From assembly GCA_021826835.1 (NCBI GenBank), contig JAKAYH010000043.1:1-10622 (forward strand): a stretch of 10,622 nt of DNA. Reading direction: 5' to 3'. The stretch is from Thermoplasmata archaeon (lineage in GTDB: Archaea; Thermoplasmatota; Thermoplasmata; Thermoplasmatales; Thermoplasmataceae). Below are positions 5,503-10,622 of the stretch, piece by piece (the stretch's first letter is position 1; each line of letters opens with the position of its first letter). Under the pieces are notes generated by a model. The model did not search any database. It was not told where the DNA came from and was given only the letters and a program-made list of their open reading frames with translations. Made by a program: the position numbers and the translations under genes.

Positions 5503-5526
5503 ATCCCCTCCCTTTCGGAAGGGGAT
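5503..5526. repeat. IS200/IS605 left-end hairpin
   Basis: ATCCCCT pairs with AGGGGAT, then two more C-G pairs follow after one bulged A, with a five-base loop CTTTC. Imperfect subterminal hairpins of this kind are what Y1 transposases bind. Its place about 43 bp upstream of the tnpA start fits a left end. Confidence 0.6.
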
Positions 5527-5633
5527 TTCTCGCTCAATTTTGTTAAATATACGAGGGAAAGGTGAAAAAGGACTTTTCTTCAATATTTCCTTAATTTATT
5601 GGGATGATACACGGTCAGGGATTAGTGACTTCT

Positions 5634-6866
5634 TCAAACTCTCTCAGATATAGCTTTACCAGATTTGCCCATAGCATTTACTACTTTTTTCATTACAAAC
5701 AGCATATAGATTAAGACGGCAATGAATCCGGGTAATGAAACAACTGACCATATATAGTAAGGATTCAGGGTAACAGAGATGATCATGCCCCCAATCAGGG
5801 GACCCATTGAATAACCAATAGCATTGAATGAGTTGAAAACACCCATATGCTCTCCAAGTCTTTTCTCAGGAGACAGATTTGCCACTATTGATGAGCCGCT
5901 GGGGTCAAGAAAATCTTCACCGAATGTCATTACTGCCTCAGAACCTATGAATTGAAGAATGCTCGAATCAAATGCAAATGAAAACACACCAATGGAAAAG
6001 AAGAGAAGACCTACAACGTACCCCCTTGCGGCCCCTATCCTGTGTATGGCCCTTGTTACGGGATATTGCATCAGCACAACAAGGATTCCATTGGAAGTGA
6101 AAACTAAACCAATCTGCTCAGTTGAAAGATTTCTAACTATGGATGCATAATTGGGGAGTGTTACTGTGTCCTGGGCAAGAAGAATTGTCAGGAGCAGGCT
6201 GGATATTGACAGCAGTATTATGGTCCTGTTTATGTTTTTAAAACTGAATTTCGGGTAGGTCTCCATAGATTTCTCGGTTGCTTTTTCCTGGACTGGGGGT
6301 TTGAACATGATTCCAACCGCAAATGCAAGAACTGTTGCCGCAAAGGCGGAAAGATACATAGTAGGAAATCCGTACAAACCTATGAGAATGCCAGCTACAC
6401 CAGGGCCAACCCCCGTACCCACATTCAAGGCCACCCTTGTCATGGTGAATCCATTGATTCTATTCCTACTAGACAATGACACAAGGGATGAAAAAGGAGG
6501 GAAACTGCCCCATATACCTGATGCAAGAAGCAAGAAAAACCCTGATAAAATGATAAAATTATGAATGTATCTTGCAGTGATATATAGCATAATCATGGAC
6601 ACAGATGCAACTGCATATGTTATGAGAAGCATTTTCTTATGACCAATTCTGTCACCAAGCCTGCCAGTGTAGATCTGGAATACCGAACCGGCAAGATTTG
6701 ACAGGGTAAAAATTATCCCTATGATTGTGAATCCGAGGGAGAATGATTCGTGCATAAACAGCGAGGTGAAGGATTCCACAGAATACAGGGCATAACCAAG
6801 GCATCCAAACATGATGGAAAGCATTGCGATCCTTGGAAGACCCATGCTACCAAATTGCTGACTCAC
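5634..6866 (-). CDS. Major facilitator superfamily transporter (probable exporter)
   Basis: The 410-aa protein has about twelve hydrophobic segments, the usual MFS length. MFS motif A is present in the loop after TM2 as GRLGDRIGHKK (residues 68-78). A charged cytoplasmic break near residues 190-212 (KPPVQEKATEKSMETYPK) separates the two six-helix halves. The overall layout resembles drug or metabolite efflux carriers driven by protons, but the substrate cannot be read from the sequence. The start is GTG at 6864-6866 with no clear ribosome site. ATG at residue 8 is an alternative, just before the first TM. The gene is divergent from the APC permease across 186 bp and ends about 108 bp from the IS remnant. 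A TATA-like CTATAATG at 6911-6918 lies about 48 bp upstream, next to a palindrome. Confidence 0.88.
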   Translation of the reverse strand: MSQQFGSMGLPRIAMLSIMFGCLGYALYSVESFTSLFMHESFSLGFTIIGIIFTLSNLAGSVFQIYTGRLGDRIGHKKMLLITYAVASVSMIMLYITARYIHNFIILSGFFLLLASGIWGSFPPFSSLVSLSSRNRINGFTMTRVALNVGTGVGPGVAGILIGLYGFPTMYLSAFAATVLAFAVGIMFKPPVQEKATEKSMETYPKFSFKNINRTIILLSISSLLLTILLAQDTVTLPNYASIVRNLSTEQIGLVFTSNGILVVLMQYPVTRAIHRIGAARGYVVGLLFFSIGVFSFAFDSSILQFIGSEAVMTFGEDFLDPSGSSIVANLSPEKRLGEHMGVFNSFNAIGYSMGPLIGGMIISVTLNPYYIWSVVSLPGFIAVLIYMLFVMKKVVNAMGKSGKAISERV

Positions 6867-6892
6867 TATTTTATGAGATTGGCTTTAATTCC

Positions 6893-6904
6893 CAATGATC
6901 ATTG
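6893..6904. repeat. Perfect 12-bp palindrome upstream of the MFS gene
   Basis: CAATGATCATTG lies between the probable MFS TATA box (6911-6918, minus strand) and its start codon, near the expected transcription start. This is a typical place for a repressor operator. Function is not shown. Confidence 0.4.
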
Positions 6905-7021
6905 TTTATGCATTATAGAAAAATGAAAAAATAAGCGGATAAGAAATAAAAGAAGGATCCGGCAAAAGTCACGTTATTCTTATGGCCTTTATTCAGAATT
7001 TCTTTTTCCTGCCTTGCGACA

Positions 7022-7033
7022 TTAATATATTTA
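7022..7033 (+). promoter_or_regulatory. TATA box for the APC permease (leaderless)
   Basis: TTAATATATTTA is centred about 25 bp before GTG at 7053, so transcription should begin at or next to the start codon. No SD is present, which agrees with a leaderless mRNA. Confidence 0.6.
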
Positions 7034-7052
7034 CGTTGCTTGTAAAGCACAC

Positions 7053-8399
7053 GTGAAGACTGTCAGTTTTGCTGGAGCATTGGCTGTGGGTCTGGGTGGC
7101 ATCATTGGTGCGGGGATATTTGTTCTCAGCGGTACTATGATAAGCCTGTCAGGTACAGGAGCCCTTGTTGCATTCGTTATGACAGGTTTTGTGGCCGTAA
7201 TCCTTGCTCTGGAAATGGGAGAACTGGTCAGTACCATGCCAAAGAGCACTGGGGCTTCGTATTCATTTGTATACAACGCGTTTGGAAGCGAACTGGGTTT
7301 TATTACGGGCATTTCACTTTATCTAAGTTTTACTGCATCGGTTTCTGCAATTGCACTGGGTTTTGGGTCATACCTTGCTTCCATGGCGGGAATCAGCAGC
7401 ACCCTTTATTCTCACCTTTTTGCCATAATACTGATACTGGTACTGATAGGAATAAACCTGGAGGGTGTTGCAGAAGCTGCTAGGGCCGATCTTTTCATAG
7501 TTGCATTCAAGGTGGCAGTCCTGGTTATTTTCATCATTTTCGCACTTTTATTTGGAAAATATCTTTCTTCCAATATATCGATGCCTGCTGTCAACGGTGT
7601 TTCAGGCATATTCGCGGCCAGTGTGATAGCAATGTTTGCATACGCAGGTTTCCAGTCCATTGCAACAATGGCTCCAAATATAAAGGGAGGCGGGAGAACA
7701 GCGGCCAGGGCCATCCTTGTAGCTGTTGCCTTGAGCCTCGTTCTCTACGTACTGGTAACTCTTGCGCTCCTTTCTCTACTGCCCGGAACAAGTTTTGGAC
7801 AGATTGCTGATCCCCTGAGTTTTGCGTTGAAGAGTGCCTCTGCCCCAACATGGCTGTTTTATCTCGTTGATCTGGCTGCACTTGCCGCCACCACTTCAGC
7901 AACCTTGGCAATGATGATTGCCGGTTCGCAACTGGTATTCCAACTTTCAAATGACGGCCTCTTACCACGTTATTTCAGCAGGACCGGCAAGAGCGCAAAG
8001 GCCCCTATTACAGCTGTTCTCCTTACAGCCTTTTTCGGAATAGCCCTTATGTTCACCGGGAATATTTACATAATAGCGGCAATAAGCAATTTCGGAATAT
8101 TATTCAGTTATCTGATCAGTGGATTTGCACTCATCAAGATAAGAAGGGCAAGGAAGCATCCTGAAAAGCATTCTGAATTTATTAAAAATGCAGGGCTTGT
8201 ACTGAAAGATGTTTTTGAGATGCCGTTTTTCCCATTCCTGCCGGTTATAGGCATAATTATGCTTATTGCATTCTTTTTCGGTTTTCCAACAATAGCTCTC
8301 AGCGCAGGTATTGGCCTTGTCCTGGCATGCATAATAGTTTACTATGCACTGAGGGAAGACAGGGATGAACCGGTCATCAAGATAAGATTTTTCAGGTGA
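7053..8399 (+). CDS. APC-superfamily amino acid permease
   Basis: The 448-aa protein has about twelve TMs and imports amino acids or polyamines, or exchanges them, across the cytoplasmic membrane. The family's first helix signature is clear at residues 15-27 (GGIIGAGIFVLSG), the broken helix that binds the substrate backbone. The later stretch FAYAGFQSIATMAPNIKGGGR fits the TM6 region, with its conserved Phe-Ala-Tyr/Phe-x-Gly, followed by the charged loop. A cytoplasmic basic segment (RRARKHPEKH) follows about TM10. The GTG start is favoured by the TATA box 25 bp upstream; the frame upstream meets a stop at 7023-7025 with no better start. It lies 147 bp ahead of the lysine aminotransferase on the same strand. 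Lysine is therefore a reasonable substrate guess, but the residues do not decide it. Confidence 0.9.
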   Translation: MKTVSFAGALAVGLGGIIGAGIFVLSGTMISLSGTGALVAFVMTGFVAVILALEMGELVSTMPKSTGASYSFVYNAFGSELGFITGISLYLSFTASVSAIALGFGSYLASMAGISSTLYSHLFAIILILVLIGINLEGVAEAARADLFIVAFKVAVLVIFIIFALLFGKYLSSNISMPAVNGVSGIFAASVIAMFAYAGFQSIATMAPNIKGGGRTAARAILVAVALSLVLYVLVTLALLSLLPGTSFGQIADPLSFALKSASAPTWLFYLVDLAALAATTSATLAMMIAGSQLVFQLSNDGLLPRYFSRTGKSAKAPITAVLLTAFFGIALMFTGNIYIIAAISNFGILFSYLISGFALIKIRRARKHPEKHSEFIKNAGLVLKDVFEMPFFPFLPVIGIIMLIAFFFGFPTIALSAGIGLVLACIIVYYALREDRDEPVIKIRFFR

Positions 8400-8442
8400 A
8401 TATAACGACTGAAAACGAATCATAATTTGTACAGGTTTTCAT

Positions 8443-8466
8443 TAATTACTAAATTCGTAATTAGTA
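8443..8466. repeat. AT-rich inverted repeats upstream of the lysine aminotransferase promoter
   Basis: TAATTAC and GTAATTA (7-bp arms, 7-bp spacer, 8443-8463) overlap TACTAA and TTAGTA (8447-8466). They lie about 55 bp ahead of the TATA box. Lrp/AsnC-type regulators of archaeal amino-acid genes bind AT-rich dyads of this size, so an operator is plausible. A weak terminator for the permease is the alternative. Confidence 0.35.
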
Positions 8467-8518
8467 TACTGAACTCGCATTTTCTAGGCTCATGGAATGA
8501 TCAAAAATAGCAAAATGA

Positions 8519-8526
8519 GATATATT
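8519..8526 (+). promoter_or_regulatory. TATA box for the lysine aminotransferase (leaderless)
   Basis: GATATATT is centred about 24 bp before ATG at 8547, preceded by an A-rich TFB-type element. No SD is present, and the mRNA is likely leaderless. Confidence 0.65.
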
Positions 8527-8546
8527 GGATCAAGTCATGTAGTAAC

Positions 8547-9881
8547 ATGATTCATGAAACTATGATACGACCCCAGGATGTGCACAGTGTTATTGGATCT
8601 AGGATGCTGGCCGATGGCCTTGATATGGTCCTGGATCTGGAAAAGAGCAAGGGTGCAAGACTTTACGACTCAAACAAGGATCGATATTTATTGGATTTCT
8701 TTGGATTTTTCGCTTCAAACCCCGTGGGGGTCAATCATCCCGGACTATCAGATCCGGAATTTCAGAAAGACCTTATGATGGCAGCAAAAACAAAGGTTAC
8801 AAATTCTGACATATATACAAGACAAATGGCTGAATTTGTTGAAACACTTTCACGCGAAGCCACTCCAGAGTATATGAAATACTTTTTCTTTGTTTCAGGT
8901 GGAGCACTTGCAGTTGAAAATGGCCTTAAAGCAGCTTTTGACTGGAAAGTGCGTAAAAACATGATGAATGGCGAGACGAAGGAGCTTGGCACCAGGATAA
9001 TGCACCTTAAAGAGGCATTCCATGGTAGAAGTGGATACACACTTAGCCTGACAAACACCCACGATCCCAGAAAAACCATTTATTTCCCAAAGTTTGACTG
9101 GCCCAGAGTAACTAACCCTAAACTAAGGTTCCCCATTACAGAAAAGGTGCTGCAGGAAGTAGAGGAACTTGAAAAAAAGAGCCTTACGGAAATGGAACAG
9201 TCCTTTGAAAAGTACGGAAATGACATTGCCGCATTCATTATGGAACCAATACAGGGAGAAGGTGGCGACAACCATTTCAGAAATGAATATTTCAAGAGCG
9301 TTGCAAAGATTGTCAGGGAAAATGATTCCCTGCTCATAATGGATGAAGTTCAATCCGGAATGGGGGCAACAGGAAAATGGTGGGCACACCAGCACTACGA
9401 TGTCCAGCCTGACATTCTTGTATTCGGGAAGAAATCACAGGTCTGCGGCATAATGGTTGGCAGCAAAATAGACGAGGTAAAGGACAATGTTTTCCATGTC
9501 TCCAGCAGGATCAATTCAACCTGGGGAGGCAACCTTGTGGACATGGTCAGATCGAAGAGATTCATAGAGATCATAAAGGAAGAATCCCTGATCAAGAACG
9601 CGGAAAAAGTAGGAAAAATATTGGTTGATGAGCTTATAGAACTGAGCACTGACTTCCCCGACATGGTTTCCAACCCAAGAGGCAAGGGCCTGATGGATGC
9701 TTTTGATCTCAGGAGTGAGAAGCACCGGGACGAATTTTTCGACAGGATGTTCTCAAAGGGAGTCCTTCTTCTTAAGGCAGGAGAACTGACAATAAGACTG
9801 AGGCCCGCCTTGATCTTGTCCGAAGAGGATGTCAAGGAATTCATCGGAAAGACAAGAGAAGTTCTGAAAGAAATGAAGTGA
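8547..9881 (+). CDS. lat: L-lysine 6-aminotransferase (EC 2.6.1.36)
   Basis: This is a PLP-dependent class III aminotransferase. It moves the epsilon-amino group of lysine to 2-oxoglutarate, giving glutamate and 2-aminoadipate 6-semialdehyde, which cyclises to piperideine-6-carboxylate. The 444-aa chain follows Mycobacterium LAT (Rv3290c, about 449 aa) closely along its length, including SGGALAVENGLKAAFDWK, EAFHGRSGYTLSLTNT and FPKFDWPR. Active-site residues are all present. Arg161 in FHGRSG binds the substrate carboxylate, and Glu238 in EPIQGEGGD is the switch residue. Asp266 and Gln269 lie in MDEVQSG, the Schiff-base Lys295 in FGKKSQVCG, and Thr325 in NSTWGGN. Other class III enzymes (ornithine, GABA, acetylornithine) lack the FGKK-QVCG form. 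It is cytoplasmic. Its own promoter suggests regulation apart from the permease upstream. In bacteria this step starts lysine catabolism or pipecolate/beta-lactam precursor synthesis; no second pathway gene is visible here. Confidence 0.95.
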   Translation: MIHETMIRPQDVHSVIGSRMLADGLDMVLDLEKSKGARLYDSNKDRYLLDFFGFFASNPVGVNHPGLSDPEFQKDLMMAAKTKVTNSDIYTRQMAEFVETLSREATPEYMKYFFFVSGGALAVENGLKAAFDWKVRKNMMNGETKELGTRIMHLKEAFHGRSGYTLSLTNTHDPRKTIYFPKFDWPRVTNPKLRFPITEKVLQEVEELEKKSLTEMEQSFEKYGNDIAAFIMEPIQGEGGDNHFRNEYFKSVAKIVRENDSLLIMDEVQSGMGATGKWWAHQHYDVQPDILVFGKKSQVCGIMVGSKIDEVKDNVFHVSSRINSTWGGNLVDMVRSKRFIEIIKEESLIKNAEKVGKILVDELIELSTDFPDMVSNPRGKGLMDAFDLRSEKHRDEFFDRMFSKGVLLLKAGELTIRLRPALILSEEDVKEFIGKTREVLKEMK

Positions 9882-9905
9882 AAGTAGTAAATTACTACTT
9901 TTTTA
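9881..9905 (+). terminator. Terminator palindrome overlapping the lat stop codon
   Basis: AAAGTAGTAA (9881-9890) and TTACTACTTT (9892-9901) are perfect 10-bp arms around a single A, and the T-run continues to 9904. The first base of the left arm is the last base of the TGA stop. Further T-rich sequence (ATTTTTATTT) follows. It may also act on the opposite strand. Confidence 0.6.
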
Positions 9906-9995
9906 TTTTTATTTGCATCGCAAAAAATAGCACAGAAAGTCACTGCAATTATCCAATAACCTCTTTATTTGTTTGAAATAGCTGATTCCTTTCTC

Positions 9996-10103
9996 ATGTA
10001 TGAACACAATACGGATTCTGAATATCCGGGGAATGAGAGAAGTGAAGAAGTTTTAAACAGGTTTTCCGGTTTCATTGAAAATATCAAAACCCAAAAGGAT
10101 TAG
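9996..10103 (+). CDS. Candidate 35-aa small protein
   Basis: ATG at 9996 opens 35 codons to TAG at 10101-10103, overlapping by four bases the end of the convergent 123-aa gene. The peptide is acidic at the start (MYEHNTDSEYPGNERSEE) and then forms a probable amphipathic helix (VLNRFSGFIENIKTQKD). The composition is protein-like. An AT-rich CTTTATTT at 9962-9969 sits at a leaderless distance, though it is a weak TATA match and there is no SD. Chance cannot be excluded at this length. No family is recognised. Confidence 0.33.
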   Translation: MYEHNTDSEYPGNERSEEVLNRFSGFIENIKTQKD

Positions 10104-10471
10104 AAGTACTGCCAGAAATTATCCTGCCAGAGATCATATTCTTCCTTTAGTTCCTGAATGTTCTGGATTTTAAAACCGGAACCCTTGCGTTCTTCATGGT
10201 ACTTACTCATCAAGTCATCCATACTAAAGTGGGCAAGTTCATCAAATCTGCTTTTTATTCTCTTTTCAATGTGTGGGTGCAACCTGGAAAGTTTTGGTCC
10301 ACTGTAGCATACTTTATAGAATCTTTCCTTACCCAGTGTTACATCAAAAATTCGCCACTGCAATCCCAGTTCACCAATGAATTCGTTTCCGACAAGATTT
10401 GCCAGGGCTTCGACTATTTTTTTACCTTCTCCTCCGGCAACCTGAAATGAAATCTCCAGACCCTTTTCCAT
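10100..10471 (-). CDS. Conserved-looking hypothetical protein, 123 aa
   Basis: The first part alternates strand and helix (GLEISFQVAGGEGKKIVEAL, then LGLQWRIFDVTLG and RFYKVCYSG), suggesting a small alpha/beta domain up to about residue 60. The second part (65-123) is charged and helical, with IEKRIKSRFDELAHFSMDDLM and a C-terminal helix rich in Glu, Trp and Tyr ending DNFWQYF. No signal peptide, TM or catalytic motif is apparent, so it is probably cytoplasmic. I do not recognise the family. The ATG at 10469-10471 has no SD and only a weak TATA candidate. Upstream, three TGTAG copies on the minus strand (CTACA on plus at 10484, 10491 and 10502) may be part of its control region. It converges on the candidate 35-aa ORF. 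Confidence 0.72.
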   Translation of the reverse strand: MEKGLEISFQVAGGEGKKIVEALANLVGNEFIGELGLQWRIFDVTLGKERFYKVCYSGPKLSRLHPHIEKRIKSRFDELAHFSMDDLMSKYHEERKGSGFKIQNIQELKEEYDLWQDNFWQYF

Positions 10472-10548
10472 TTAAATCAGGAGCTACATACTACAATAAC
10501 ACTACATTAAGCTGTCTCATGATACCTTTACTTTAACCGGAGTCCAAT

Positions 10549-10622
10549 ATGACCTGTATCTTGAAAAAAATTATGAGGAAAGGAAGACCTCATGAATCGC
10601 GATCACATTTTCCCCTGCGAAG
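10549..10622 (+). CDS. Possible start of a gene cut by the right window edge
   Basis: ATG at 10549 has GGAG six bases upstream (10539-10542) and stays open to the end of the window, reading MTCILKKIMRKGRPHESRS and beyond. It is very basic, as a DNA- or RNA-binding N-terminus might be. The opposite strand is also open from the edge to a TAA at 10571-10573, reading FAGENVIAIHEVFLSS, which looks equally like a protein C-terminus. At most one is likely to be real, and the window is too short to choose. Confidence 0.25.
   Translation, partial: MTCILKKIMRKGRPHESRSHFPLR

Larger units (their letters stand above)
5350..5526 (-). mobile_element. Left-end remnant of an IS200/IS605-family element
   Basis: Reading the minus strand there is a left-end-type hairpin (5503-5526), a TATA box CTTTATAG (5484-5491), then the first 37 codons of tnpA (5460 down to 5350). 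The element stops one base short of the tRNA-Lys discriminator. The rest of tnpA, any tnpB and the right end are absent. The exact outer (left) boundary cannot be fixed, because IS605 elements leave no target duplication. Confidence 0.7.

Noticed and set aside
7591..7968. Minus-strand frames inside the APC permease (also 7412-7714 and 7031-7312)
   Set aside because: They are antisense shadows of a TM-rich gene with a clear family signature.
9395..9943. Minus-strand frame of 182 codons opposite lat
   Set aside because: It is antisense to lat, a gene with every active-site residue in place, and starts within its terminator.

Overview
The window looks like chromosomal DNA from an archaeon, probably of the Thermoplasmata. 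That placement is an inference. It rests on a Sec11-type (Ser/His/Asp) signal peptidase, TATA boxes about 25 nt ahead of start codons that lack a leader, oligo-T transcription stops, a tRNA-Lys with no encoded CCA, and AT-rich spacers. No rRNA, CRISPR array, replication origin or complete insertion sequence is visible.

Left part (1-5079): what appears to be one surface-fibre locus. A minus-strand run encodes a winged-helix protein, a small three-TM protein, a DUF5305-like glycoprotein with one TM at each end, and a signal peptidase fused behind a large polytopic membrane domain. The last two overlap by ATGA. Divergent to this run, across a 516-bp regulatory spacer, lies a 230-aa secreted protein. 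Its signal peptide and first mature residues look like the SipW/TasA class, and its mature chain has no Lys, Arg or Cys. TasA-family fibres occur in Bacillus biofilms, and related archaeal bundling pili have been described in Pyrobaculum. The working reading is that the special peptidase and its membrane partners process and assemble this subunit. The spacer holds two forward promoters, one of which sits inside a strong dyad, plus a separate palindrome cluster and a possible leaderless mini-ORF.

Middle (5244-5526): a tRNA-Lys(CTT) gene with its own TATA box. One base past its 3' end begins a truncated IS200/IS605 tnpA with its left-end hairpin and promoter.

Right part (5634-10471): an MFS exporter on the minus strand, then an APC-family amino-acid permease and an L-lysine 6-aminotransferase on the plus strand, each with its own leaderless-type promoter. 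The aminotransferase is the most secure call in the window, because all its known active-site residues are in place. Together the last two suggest amino-acid (perhaps lysine) uptake followed by conversion to 2-aminoadipate semialdehyde. A 123-aa protein of unknown function and a candidate 35-aa ORF converge at the right end. Both window edges may cut through genes.
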